NCBI GenBank assembly: GCA_028875725.1
Contig: JAPPCR010000006.1
Location: forward strand, 499,786-563,785
Source of the DNA: Acidobacteriota bacterium
GTDB taxonomy: Bacteria; Acidobacteriota; Thermoanaerobaculia; Multivoradales; Multivoraceae
Reading direction: 5' to 3'
DNA length: 64,000 nt
Below are positions 34,497-43,301 of this stretch, piece by piece. How positions within the stretch are numbered: the stretch's first letter is position 1; each line of letters opens with the position of its first letter. The position numbers and the translations under genes were made by a program. The notes beneath the pieces are model-generated. The model did not search any database. It was not told the origin of the DNA and saw nothing but the letters and a program-made list of their open reading frames with translations.

Positions 34497-37313
34497 ATGC
34501 CGTCTTCTCCTCGTCTAGCCGCGAGGCTCGTCTTCGCTCTGGTTCTTCTGGCGCTCCTCGTGTCGACTGCGGCCTACGCCCAGAACGTCGGTTCAGTGCG
34601 CGGAACGGTCCGCTCCGCGGACGGCGAAGCCCTGCCGGGAGTCCTGGTGCAGGCCACCGGCGACATCGTGCGCGGTGAACGCACGTCCGTCTCAGGTGTC
34701 AATGGCGACTGGCTGATCCCCGGACTCCCGCCTGGCTTCGTGACCCTGACCGCGACGCTCGAGGGAATGGAGACCGAGACGGTGGAAGGCGTCCGCGTCT
34801 CGATCTCCGGCGTGGCGGTCGTGGACTTCTCGATGCGGGTCGCTGGAGTGGAGGAGGCGATCACCGTGACCTCCGAGGCGCCGATCCTCGACGTGACGAG
34901 CTCGTCGGCCAGCAGCAGCTTCCAGGCCGACCTGATCGACGCCAAGCCGACGACCCAGCGCAACTTCCAGGAACTCGCCCTGATGGCACCCGGCGTGTCG
35001 GCGAACGGCAACGTCGGGTCGGTCGGCGTCTACTCGGGGTTCGTTTCCGCCTACGGCCGGGACGAGGGGTCCGTGGCCTGGAACGTCGACGGCCTGGACA
35101 TCAGCTTCCCGGATACCGGCAACATCTTTGGAGCCTGGGCGGATCCAGACACGATCGCCGAGGTGCAGGTGCTCGGCGTCGGAGCGCCCGCCGAGTACGG
35201 GAACATGACCGGCGCCGCAGTCAACGTGGTTACGAAGTCGGGGACCAACACACTCCAGGGGCGCGTGGCCTACACCGGCGAGTTCGATGAGCTGACCTCC
35301 TCGGGGCCCCAGGTGGAGGACGCAGCGGGAGTCGAACGCGGTTTCGTGAGGGACACCTACAACAGTTGGACTTTGTCGGCGGGCGGCCCGGTCAAGAAGG
35401 ACAAGCTGTTCTTCTTCGCCGCGGTCGGACTCAAGGAGGAGCTGTTGCTTGAGCCGGGAGCGACGCCGAGCATCGACATCCCGGTCAGCACCTTCGACCA
35501 CTACAACCTGAAGCTCGACTGGTCGGTCAATCCTTCGCATACGCTGACGGGGGCCTTCCAGTTCGAGGACTACGCGCGCTCGTACGGCAGCAGCAGCCGC
35601 GTGATCACGAATCCGGCCGCGGTGGGCACGGAGTACCTCCTGGTCCCCTACACGCGCCTCGGCTACCAGGGGATACTCGGCGGCAACACGATCCTCGAAG
35701 TGAACTGGAACGACATCCACAACAAGGACCGCAACGTCTCGGCGACCGGCAGCCTGGAGTCGCCCTTCATCGACTTCAACACGAGTCCGCAGACCCTGAG
35801 CGGCGGCAAGACGTATCCCTACATGTACCCCGTGTGGTGGAACCGCGGCCATGCCAAGGTGACCCACTTCGCCGAGGATCTCGCAGGCAGCCACGAGTTC
35901 AAGTTCGGATTCCAGTACAGCAGCAGCGGCGAGAAGGCGGCGGCCGTCTATCCCGGCTTCGGTGGCAAGTACTACTACAAGTACGGAGCGAACTACTACG
36001 TGTACTCGCGCAAGGAGCACTACTACGGCGCGGACACGGAGGCGTTGGGGTTCTACGTGGACGACTCCTGGCGCGTCAACGATCGCCTGACCCTGAACCT
36101 CGGCGTCCGGACCGACTCGGACAAAGGCGAGATTCCGCCCTATCCGATCCTGGAGTCCTACCTCTGCGACAAGCTGAACTGCGGCGTGACGACAGGGGAG
36201 TTCTCGCCGAAGTACTCGGACGTCGTCGACTACTCGAGCGTGGACCCGCGGTTGGGACTGGCCTATCGGATCGGCGACGGTGACCGGCAGGCCGTGCTTC
36301 GGCTGTCCGCCGGCCGCTACCACGAGATGAACGTCGTCTCGAACTGGCAACAGCCCCATCCGGACCGGCCCGTCGCGCGGTTCGGCTACAGCGCGAACCG
36401 GCATGGTCCCTTCGTCTACTTCTCTGAGGTAGGCAATGGCACCTTCAGACTGCCGAGGAAGGACCTGAAACGGCCCCAGACCGATCAGTACGCGGTGGGG
36501 TACGAGAAGCAGCTCGGCGAGTACGTCGTCGGTCTCCAGCTCATCACGCACGAGACGACGGACATGATCGGCTGGCAGATCGGGGACGACGGCGAGTACG
36601 AGGACATGCCCTACGTCAACCCGCTGACGGGGGAGACGATCATGCTGAAGAACATGATCGTTCAGCCGACACTTCAGAAGGGCAACCGCCCCGGGAACGC
36701 GGCGAACGCCCCGCCGGGGACCAAGTACCACCAGAAGTACAAGGGCGCCTTCCTCACCTTCGCCAAGCGGCACACCGGCCGCTGGTCGCTGGACGGGTCG
36801 CTCGGCTGGGCGGAATCGAAGGGGTTCCAGCCCGACGCGCTCCAGGAGAGCCAGAACAACGCCTTCTACATCGGCAACCAGGGATCGGACCCGAACCATC
36901 ACCTGTTCGGAGGCGAGTTGGGTCAGAGCGATCGGCCGTGGACGTTCCGGACCCAGGCGACCTTCGATCTCCCCTGGGACCTGCGGCTGGTCACGATCCT
37001 GAACTACGAGGATGGCCGCCCGTACCGCCACATGGCACGGGTACGCCTGAACCAGGGAAACGTCACGGTGCCGCTGGAGGCGATGACCGGCGCCCGCCGG
37101 ATGCCGCCGCGCAAGCAGATCGACATCGGTCTGGCGCGCCGGTTCACGCTGGGCGACGACGTTGGCCTGAAGGTTGACCTGCAGGCGCTGAACCTCCTGG
37201 ACGACGACGGCCACTACTACTGGGGCAGCTACGGTCGCTATCCGGCTGAACTCGTGCCGTCGAGGTACTTCCTGCCGCGACGGGTGGCGATACGCGTGGG
37301 CTTCGACTTCTAG
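34497..37313 (+). CDS. Oar-like TonB-dependent receptor with carboxypeptidase-regulatory N-domain
   Basis: A 938-aa outer-membrane receptor. The signal peptide ends VSTAAYAQ. Residues ~32-110 form a carboxypeptidase-regulatory-like beta-sandwich (GSVRGTVRSADGEALPGVLVQATG, GDWLIPGLPPGFVTLTATLEGMETE). Then come the plug (EAPILDVTSSSASSSFQADLIDAKPTTQRNFQELALMAPGV, VDGLDISFPDTGNIFG, EYGNMTGAAVNVVTKSGTN) and a long beta-barrel ending in the aromatic C-terminus RRVAIRVGFDF. The ATG at 34497 follows AGGGAGGT. It is divergent from the amine dehydrogenase operon and is followed 11 nt later by a SnoaL-like lipoprotein gene. It may import the amine substrate or a metal complex; that is inference. Confidence 0.92.
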   Translation: MPSSPRLAARLVFALVLLALLVSTAAYAQNVGSVRGTVRSADGEALPGVLVQATGDIVRGERTSVSGVNGDWLIPGLPPGFVTLTATLEGMETETVEGVRVSISGVAVVDFSMRVAGVEEAITVTSEAPILDVTSSSASSSFQADLIDAKPTTQRNFQELALMAPGVSANGNVGSVGVYSGFVSAYGRDEGSVAWNVDGLDISFPDTGNIFGAWADPDTIAEVQVLGVGAPAEYGNMTGAAVNVVTKSGTNTLQGRVAYTGEFDELTSSGPQVEDAAGVERGFVRDTYNSWTLSAGGPVKKDKLFFFAAVGLKEELLLEPGATPSIDIPVSTFDHYNLKLDWSVNPSHTLTGAFQFEDYARSYGSSSRVITNPAAVGTEYLLVPYTRLGYQGILGGNTILEVNWNDIHNKDRNVSATGSLESPFIDFNTSPQTLSGGKTYPYMYPVWWNRGHAKVTHFAEDLAGSHEFKFGFQYSSSGEKAAAVYPGFGGKYYYKYGANYYVYSRKEHYYGADTEALGFYVDDSWRVNDRLTLNLGVRTDSDKGEIPPYPILESYLCDKLNCGVTTGEFSPKYSDVVDYSSVDPRLGLAYRIGDGDRQAVLRLSAGRYHEMNVVSNWQQPHPDRPVARFGYSANRHGPFVYFSEVGNGTFRLPRKDLKRPQTDQYAVGYEKQLGEYVVGLQLITHETTDMIGWQIGDDGEYEDMPYVNPLTGETIMLKNMIVQPTLQKGNRPGNAANAPPGTKYHQKYKGAFLTFAKRHTGRWSLDGSLGWAESKGFQPDALQESQNNAFYIGNQGSDPNHHLFGGELGQSDRPWTFRTQATFDLPWDLRLVTILNYEDGRPYRHMARVRLNQGNVTVPLEAMTGARRMPPRKQIDIGLARRFTLGDDVGLKVDLQALNLLDDDGHYYWGSYGRYPAELVPSRYFLPRRVAIRVGFDF

Positions 37314-37324
37314 GAGGTTCTGAC

Positions 37325-37876
37325 ATGAAGAAGGCTGAAACGCCGTTCCCTTTGGATCGCCGCACTCTTCTGGCCGCGGCCCCGCTCGGAATTCTCGCGG
37401 CGGCCTGTGCTCCGGCGGAGGAAGCCGGGGCCGCAGGGGAGGAAGCCGCTGCCGCGGCGGATCAGACCGCCCCGGCGGGTGACGATGCCGGTCTGACGGA
37501 GGCGGAGATCGCACACCGACAGACGGCCCGCGACTTCGTGAAGGCCCTCGAAACGAGTGACTGGGAGCGGTTCGCAAGCGTCATGGCCGATGACGCCCGG
37601 TTCATCACCCACGCGGCCGAAGGGCCCTGGGCGCGGTCGATGACCGAGGGTGGCGAGGTGATCCTCGAGAACATGAAGCAGTTGATGGGCGGCCTGACCG
37701 ATCCCAACCTGATGATCACCAGGGAGCGGGTGCTCGGGAACCTCGTGATCCACGAGCGGGATGAGAGCTTCACGACCGAGAGCGGTCCCACGACCTCGAA
37801 CATCACGGCCATGTACCTCGTCCACGACGGCAAGGTGCAGGTCTGGTTCGAGCTGGTGGGCGACCTGCCGGCCTAG
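37325..37876 (+). CDS. SnoaL/NTF2-like exported lipoprotein
   Basis: A 183-aa protein. The N-terminus carries twin arginine and lipobox features (LDRRTLLAAAPLGILAAAC, with Cys near residue 29), followed by an Ala/Glu-rich linker. The C-terminal ~115 residues fit the limonene-epoxide-hydrolase/SnoaL fold (HRQTARDFVKALETSDWERFASVMADDARFITHAAEGPW, AMYLVHDGKVQVWFELVGDLP). The ATG follows GGAGGT at 5 nt, 11 nt after the receptor stop, so the two are co-transcribed. No catalytic residues can be assigned with confidence. Confidence 0.75.
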   Translation: MKKAETPFPLDRRTLLAAAPLGILAAACAPAEEAGAAGEEAAAAADQTAPAGDDAGLTEAEIAHRQTARDFVKALETSDWERFASVMADDARFITHAAEGPWARSMTEGGEVILENMKQLMGGLTDPNLMITRERVLGNLVIHERDESFTTESGPTTSNITAMYLVHDGKVQVWFELVGDLPA

Positions 37877-37897
37877 CGCCGCCAGGCCTGTCTCCGA

Positions 37898-40345
37898 CTA
37901 GCCGCGGGCCTGTAGGCGCCGCCCGTTCTCTACCGCTTCCCTCGCTTCGGGCAGGCGTCCCTTCCGGTTGAGGATGTCGGCGAGGACGAAGTAGCCGAAC
38001 GGTCCGAAGCCGCCGTCCGGATCGCGGCGCAACCCCTCCCGGACCAGCAGTTCGGCGCGATCCAGGTCGTCGCCGCGATCCATGTGGAGCTTGGCCAGGT
38101 GGTAGTAGCCGAGAACGAACTCCGGGTTCGAGCGGATTGCCGCGCGCCACATCTCCAGTTGGTCCTCCGGCCGGCCGAGCCGGCCGAACAGGTGTCCGAG
38201 GTTGAACTGGGCGCGGAAGTGGTAGGGCGCGTGTTCGAGCGCCTGCTCGTAGGCCGCGACCGCTTGTTCCGGCCGGCCGGCCTCCTCGTGAGTCAGTGCG
38301 AGGTTGAACCAGGGCTGGCCGATCTCCGGGTTCTTGGCGATCGCTCTCTCGAAGTGAGCGGCCGATTCCCGGCTCCGCCCCAGGAGCGCCAGGAGTTCGC
38401 CGTGCTGATTGTGGATCCACGCGGGCGCCACTTCTTCTGCCGCTGCCGCCTCAACGACGCGCAGCGCCTCGGGAAGGCGGTCCAGGTCGGCGTAGATGTC
38501 GCTCATCGCGATCGCCGCGTTCGACTCGTAGGGCGCGAGTTCCACCAGCCGGTGAAAGCCCACGAGAGCCTCCTCGAGCCGGCCGAGCCGCCAGTAGCTC
38601 GTGGCGAGTCCGAGCAGGGAGGCCTGGTGTTCCGGGTTCAGGGCGAGTGCCTGCTGGTAGAGTTCCAGGGCCTGACGGTTGAGGTCCGCTGACACTGCTT
38701 CGTCTCCGCGCCGCGAGGCCTCGTCGGCGCGGCGACCGACGATGCCGCCCAGCATCTGATTCGCGTCGACGATGCTGGCGTCCAGTTCCAGGGCGGCACG
38801 CAGGTACTCCTCGGCCCCCTCCTCGTCGCCGCGTCCGATGAAGCTCTGCGCCTCCATGATCGCCCGGTGAACGGCGATTCGCTCCTTGGGGTCCGTTCGC
38901 TCGACTCCGTCGTCCTCGTCGACCCCACCGCTGGCACGGCCGGCCAGGTAGCCCAGGGCGCGCAGTTGGGCCAGCGTCTCGGTATCGAGGTCGGGGCGCC
39001 CGCCGGGCCGCTCACCCGATGACTTCAGGTCGCGGTAGTAGGCGAGCAGGCGGTCGCGCAGGGAGCGCGCCAGCTCCCGCTCCTGGAGCAGCACGTTGTT
39101 CTCTTCGTGGGCGTCCTCCCGCAGGAGGTAGAGCTCGGGGTTCGTCGTCTCGATGAACTTCTCGGACTCGGTCCGGATCGAGCGCAGGGGCGCCCAGTTG
39201 TAGTGGTAAAGGGAGTAGTACGACTCCGTGTAGACCTCGCGCGCCGATGCCGGTTCCCGTCCCAGGATCAGCGGCAGCAGGTCGACGCCCTGCGCCTCGG
39301 CCGGCACCTCCTGGCCGACGATCGAGAGGACGGTCGGCAGGATGTCGACGTGGCTGACGGCTTCGTCGACGACCCGCCCCTCGAACTCCCCGAAGGGCAG
39401 GCGCAGAACGAGGGGAACGTGGACGGTCGAGTCGTAGATGAAGTAGCCGTGGAAGCCTTCGCCGTGCTGGCCCAGGCCCTCGCCGTGGTCGGAGGTCAGG
39501 ACGAACACCGAGTCGTCCATCACCCCTCGGCTCTCCAGGCCTTCGCGGAGCAGGCCGACGAGCGCGTCGGCGTAGGCCACCTCGGCATCATAGGGGCGGT
39601 CGGGATACTGCGACCGGTAGGGCTCGGGCGGCGTGTAGGGATCGTGCGGCTCGAACAGATGGACCCAGAGGAAGAACGGCTGGTCGCGGGGCTCGTCGAG
39701 CCAGGCCAGTGCATGCTCGATCGTGTCCGGCCCCTCGTGCTGTACGTGGCCGACGTTGACGGAGGGCTTGTTCGGGTCGAGCTGGAAGTCGTCGCGGTAG
39801 CGGTCGAAGCCGCGGCCGATTCCCCAGCGCGAGTCGAGGACGAAGGCGCTGACGAACCCCGCCGTGTCCCATCCGCCGCGGGAAAGCACCTCGGCGAGAG
39901 TGGGCAGCGTTTCGTCCAGCGAGTAGCCGACGTTCTCCCGGACGCCGTGGAACGGCGGGTAGGTGCCGGTCATGATCGAGCAGTGCGCCGGCAGCGTGAA
40001 CGGCACCGCGGTGGCGGCGTTCGAGAAACGCACGCCTTCCCGGGCGAGCCGGTCCATGTGGGGGGTGGAAACCAGTTCCGAGCCGTAGCTGGAGAGCCGG
40101 TCGGCACGCAGCGTGTCGATCGTGACCAGGATGACGTTCAACCGGTCGGCGGCGACGTCGCCGGCGGTTTCTTCCCAGGTGGGTAGCGGTTCCCGTGCGA
40201 CCTCAGGGACCGGTTCCGAAGCATCCCGGGGGGCGTCTCCAGGCGCGCAGCCGACCAGCACGGCCACGCAGATGGCAAGGAATCGTGAGCCGAGCGCCCA
40301 GTGAGATGAGCGTAAGCGCCGAAGCGTTCCTTTGGAAATGACCAT
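37898..40345 (-). CDS. Sulfatase-superfamily lipoprotein with TPR tail and a threonine in place of the formylglycine cysteine
   Basis: An 815-aa protein. It has a lipobox (AVLVGCAPG, Cys33). Residues 68-440 form an alkaline-phosphatase/sulfatase domain with metal motifs VILVTIDTLRADRL and VFVLTSDHGEGLGQHGEGFHG. The active-site segment reads PFTLPAHCSIMTG. Thr117 sits where sulfatases have the Cys/Ser converted to formylglycine (C-x-P-S-R), and the Arg is His121, so it is probably not a formylglycine sulfatase. A Thr nucleophile is known in LtaS-type phosphotransferases. Residues ~490-815 are about nine TPR repeats. It is divergent from the acetyltransferase gene at 40425. Confidence 0.82.
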   Translation of the reverse strand: MVISKGTLRRLRSSHWALGSRFLAICVAVLVGCAPGDAPRDASEPVPEVAREPLPTWEETAGDVAADRLNVILVTIDTLRADRLSSYGSELVSTPHMDRLAREGVRFSNAATAVPFTLPAHCSIMTGTYPPFHGVRENVGYSLDETLPTLAEVLSRGGWDTAGFVSAFVLDSRWGIGRGFDRYRDDFQLDPNKPSVNVGHVQHEGPDTIEHALAWLDEPRDQPFFLWVHLFEPHDPYTPPEPYRSQYPDRPYDAEVAYADALVGLLREGLESRGVMDDSVFVLTSDHGEGLGQHGEGFHGYFIYDSTVHVPLVLRLPFGEFEGRVVDEAVSHVDILPTVLSIVGQEVPAEAQGVDLLPLILGREPASAREVYTESYYSLYHYNWAPLRSIRTESEKFIETTNPELYLLREDAHEENNVLLQERELARSLRDRLLAYYRDLKSSGERPGGRPDLDTETLAQLRALGYLAGRASGGVDEDDGVERTDPKERIAVHRAIMEAQSFIGRGDEEGAEEYLRAALELDASIVDANQMLGGIVGRRADEASRRGDEAVSADLNRQALELYQQALALNPEHQASLLGLATSYWRLGRLEEALVGFHRLVELAPYESNAAIAMSDIYADLDRLPEALRVVEAAAAEEVAPAWIHNQHGELLALLGRSRESAAHFERAIAKNPEIGQPWFNLALTHEEAGRPEQAVAAYEQALEHAPYHFRAQFNLGHLFGRLGRPEDQLEMWRAAIRSNPEFVLGYYHLAKLHMDRGDDLDRAELLVREGLRRDPDGGFGPFGYFVLADILNRKGRLPEAREAVENGRRLQARG

Positions 40346-40424
40346 CTGGCTGACCTGAGGATTCCATCGTACTAAGCTGCTGCAGTTCAGGCGTTACAGG
40401 CCCTCAGGGAAAGGAGCAGACTCG

Positions 40425-41057
40425 ATGGAGATCGTTCAAGCAGCGGAGGAACATCTGGACCGCTACGCGGATCAGTTCACCAACCTGATCTGGGAAACCG
40501 GCCCCTCGTCCTACGGCTACCAGTTCGACGGCCGGGAGCTGTTCGACCTGATGGTCAAGGCCGCCTGGCGGGTGCCGGGCACGCTGTATTCGTACGACCG
40601 CACGACGATCGCGCTGGACGGCGACGAACTGCTGGGGCTCGAACTCGGTTACAACGGTCCCGAGTTCGCGCCGCGCAAGAAAGCGCTGGGCGGTCTTTGG
40701 GGTCCGATGATCGAGTCGGGCGAGGTCACGATGGACAGGCTGAACCTGCTCGCTGAGCGCGCCTACCAGTGCAAGTACCTGAACGCGGTGATCCCGTCGA
40801 GCGTCTACTACATCTGCGCTCTGGCCGTGGAGGAGCCGCTACGGGGGAAGGGCATCGGCAGGAAGCTCGTCGACCATGCGATCGAGCGGAGCAAGCGCGC
40901 CGGCATGCGAGGCCTCCATCTCGACGTCCTGTCGGACGCGGATGCCGTCGGCTTCTACCGATACCTGGGGATGCACTGCCTCGCCCAAGTCGTCGCGCCG
41001 ATTCCGCACCAGCACGGCGTGCCGATGGAAATGCGGATGGCGCTGAACTTCAGCTAG
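40425..41057 (+). CDS. GNAT-family N-acetyltransferase, paralogue 2
   Basis: A 210-aa acetyltransferase closely related to the protein at 25566-26195 along its whole length. The shared segments are WETGPSSYGYQFDGRELFD, NGPEFAPRKKALGGLWGPMIESG, EPLRGKGIGRKLVDHAIERS (acetyl-CoA loop), MRGLHLDVLSDADAVGFYRYLGM and the tail PIPHQHGVPMEMRMALN. The ATG at 40425 follows GGAAAGGAGCAG. About half the residues are identical by eye. Neither copy is next to a recognisable substrate pathway. Confidence 0.85.
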   Translation: MEIVQAAEEHLDRYADQFTNLIWETGPSSYGYQFDGRELFDLMVKAAWRVPGTLYSYDRTTIALDGDELLGLELGYNGPEFAPRKKALGGLWGPMIESGEVTMDRLNLLAERAYQCKYLNAVIPSSVYYICALAVEEPLRGKGIGRKLVDHAIERSKRAGMRGLHLDVLSDADAVGFYRYLGMHCLAQVVAPIPHQHGVPMEMRMALNFS

Positions 41058-41084
41058 GAGCTTTGCGGCGCCGGACTCTGGCGG

Positions 41085-43301
41085 TCACGGGCTGATCAGA
41101 TCCTCCAGCTCCCGGACACCGCCGTCGAAGCGGTCGAAGGCTCGCTGCGCGCGAGCCCGGTCGGCCAGGTCGCCGCTGCGGTCGAGTTCCGCGGCGCTCT
41201 GCATCACGCGTCCGATCGCCTGGCGCGCCTGTCCCCGCTCGCGCGCGCTCAGCCCGTCCAGCCGGTCGAGCAGCGCTTCGGCCAGGTCCCTCGCGTCGAA
41301 GGCGGGCACGTAGAGCGTGAGCCACTCGCCGTTCTCGATCTGGCTGCGGACACGGTCCCGCTTCAGCGCCATCAGGGCGGTGATCGCGACCGGATACTCG
41401 GGGATCGTCATCGGCGGCCGCTCGTGGCTGTGCGGCCCGGCGCGGATCGCGCCGCCGCCGCGGGAGGCGCCGCCGGCCGGCTCGACCGTGGTCTCCTCGA
41501 AGTAGAAGTCGTAGCGCTGCTGTTCGCCGGCGAGCCAGACGTGGGCGAAGAACTCGGCGGGAAGTTCGCCGGGAATCTCCGAGATGAGGTAGTCGCTGCC
41601 GATCGCCGGCGCCATCGGGTAGCGGGTCTCATCCCAGTTCTCCGTCTCCTCGTTCCAGGCCTCGAACACGACGTCGCCGCCGAAGTTCCGCGGATCGACC
41701 GGCTGCTTGAAGTCGTCGTAGATGTAGAGGCGGAACTCGCCGTTGTTCGGCAGCGCTCCCTCCAGGTGGTGGTAGTTGTTCGCCGCCATGAAGAACTGAC
41801 CGCCGTGGAGCGGGTTGTGGTCCATGTGGGCGGCGGCGTTCGGGTCGGCCGGATTGGCCGCGAGCCCCGGCACGCCACCTTCGCCGCCGGCCGGCAGGTC
41901 GGTGCCGCCGAGGCCGGCAGCCAGCATGCCGCCGCGGGACTGGGGCTCGTCGCGCGGCACGAAGATCTCCGGCAACACGAGGTGGTCGTCGAGCTCGTAG
42001 TCGACGTGGAGCGCGAAGGGCTGGACGAGGGGGTTCTTCGCCCTGCCGACATCGAACGATCCGATCAGCTCGACCCGGGTGCCGGGCGGGGCGTGGATCG
42101 CCTCCTCGAACAGGTAGCTGGCCGGAAACTCGGGGTCGTACTCGGGAACGTAGAGGACGGTCTGCGCGCGCTGGTCCGGGAAGTGGACGCGGACCTCCAT
42201 CGCCTCGAGCCGGTCGCCGACGTGCGGGTGGAGCCCGATCAGACGGGCGCGTTCGGTCAGGGAGATGCTCACGGTCTGCGGCCGTGCGGCCCGGCGGCCC
42301 TTCAACGCGACCTCGCCGCCGGCCCGCGCGCTCTCCACCCAGAGCTCGACCTCGTCCTCGGTCCGGGCCAGGAACAGACCGAGACTCGAGCGGTCGCGGA
42401 CTTCGATCCGCGAGTCGTCGTTCGGACGGCGCCGGTACTCGATGACGAGTTCGATCTTCGAGCCCGTTCTGAGCCGCTTGCCGGCGCCGTCCGGCAGCAG
42501 CACCGGGTCGTCGCCGCGGAGCCACTGGCCGAGGAACTGCGGGCCGGCAGTCGCGGTGCGCATCCGGGTCGGCTCGGGTTCGTCCTCGTCGCGGAACGGG
42601 TCGTACGGCACCTGGACCTCGACTTCGAGTTGCTCGGGCTCCGCGTCGTCGGGCTGGTGGACCCAGGCCGCCATCCGGTAGACGACGCCAGGGTTCTGCG
42701 GCCGGAACTCGTAGCCCGTGATCCAGGCGTCCTCCTCGAGCTCGACGGCGAGCACCTCGCGGTGCGAGGCGGTCTGCTCCCCGGACGCGACGACCGTCCC
42801 AGCCGAAGGCTCGAGCACCACGTCCGGGTAGCCGAGCACCCACTCCTCCTCCGTGAACTCCAGCGGCGGCGGCAAGTTGCGCCGGGGCCCCTGGGGTCCG
42901 CCGCCCTGCACCCAGGCGACGACGATGTCGATCTCCTGCTGGCTCATCCGTCGGGAGTTCCGGAAGTGGTCGTAGCGGGCGTCCGCGGTCCACGGCGGCA
43001 TGCGGCCGGTCATCAGTTCTTCTTCGATCGCCACCGCCCAGGCGCGGGCGCCGGGCTTCGCGTCGTTGCCGTAGGTGGTCAGGTCGATGTAGTCCGGCGC
43101 CGAGCCCTTCGGGTTGTGGCAGGGCATGCAGTAGCGGCGGAGGATCGGCCGCACGTCGTTGGCGAAGTTGATGTCGGTCGTGATCCGCACGTGGGCGGGC
43201 GCCGGGTCGGTGGCGATCCCGGTCAGCGTCAGGGCGGCCAGCGCGACGGTGGCCGCGGCGGCGAGGCGCCGGCCGCGGCGCGTCGTTCCGCGGCGCCTCA
43301 T
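41085..43301 (-). CDS. Exported cytochrome c / copper type II monooxygenase-like protein
   Basis: A 738-aa protein. After a signal peptide come a haem-c motif Cys58-Met-Pro-Cys61-His62 (RRYCMPCHNPKG) and the distal segment MTGRMPPWTAD, typical of cytochrome domains fused to other modules. Residues ~170-450 resemble the two-domain PHM/DBH-type copper ascorbate-dependent monooxygenase fold (TERARLIGLHPHVGDRLEAMEVRVHFPD, YDPEFPASYLFEEAIHAPPGTRVELIGSFD). The His-Met copper ligands are only partly evident. The ATG at 43301 overlaps the pyrE stop (ATGA). The substrate is unknown. Confidence 0.75.
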   Translation of the reverse strand: MRRRGTTRRGRRLAAAATVALAALTLTGIATDPAPAHVRITTDINFANDVRPILRRYCMPCHNPKGSAPDYIDLTTYGNDAKPGARAWAVAIEEELMTGRMPPWTADARYDHFRNSRRMSQQEIDIVVAWVQGGGPQGPRRNLPPPLEFTEEEWVLGYPDVVLEPSAGTVVASGEQTASHREVLAVELEEDAWITGYEFRPQNPGVVYRMAAWVHQPDDAEPEQLEVEVQVPYDPFRDEDEPEPTRMRTATAGPQFLGQWLRGDDPVLLPDGAGKRLRTGSKIELVIEYRRRPNDDSRIEVRDRSSLGLFLARTEDEVELWVESARAGGEVALKGRRAARPQTVSISLTERARLIGLHPHVGDRLEAMEVRVHFPDQRAQTVLYVPEYDPEFPASYLFEEAIHAPPGTRVELIGSFDVGRAKNPLVQPFALHVDYELDDHLVLPEIFVPRDEPQSRGGMLAAGLGGTDLPAGGEGGVPGLAANPADPNAAAHMDHNPLHGGQFFMAANNYHHLEGALPNNGEFRLYIYDDFKQPVDPRNFGGDVVFEAWNEETENWDETRYPMAPAIGSDYLISEIPGELPAEFFAHVWLAGEQQRYDFYFEETTVEPAGGASRGGGAIRAGPHSHERPPMTIPEYPVAITALMALKRDRVRSQIENGEWLTLYVPAFDARDLAEALLDRLDGLSARERGQARQAIGRVMQSAAELDRSGDLADRARAQRAFDRFDGGVRELEDLISP

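Noticed and set aside
34692..37577. A long open reading frame on the minus strand opposite the TonB receptor
   Set aside because: Its product is Arg/His/Val-rich with no domain. It is the expected shadow of a GC-rich coding strand. Similar antisense frames at 14418-15518, 18156-20597 and 9768-11888 were rejected for the same reason.
37898..40345. Classical formylglycine sulfatase
   Set aside because: The required Cys/Ser-x-Pro-x-Arg is Thr-Leu-Pro-Ala-His, so a sulfatase activity call is unsupported.
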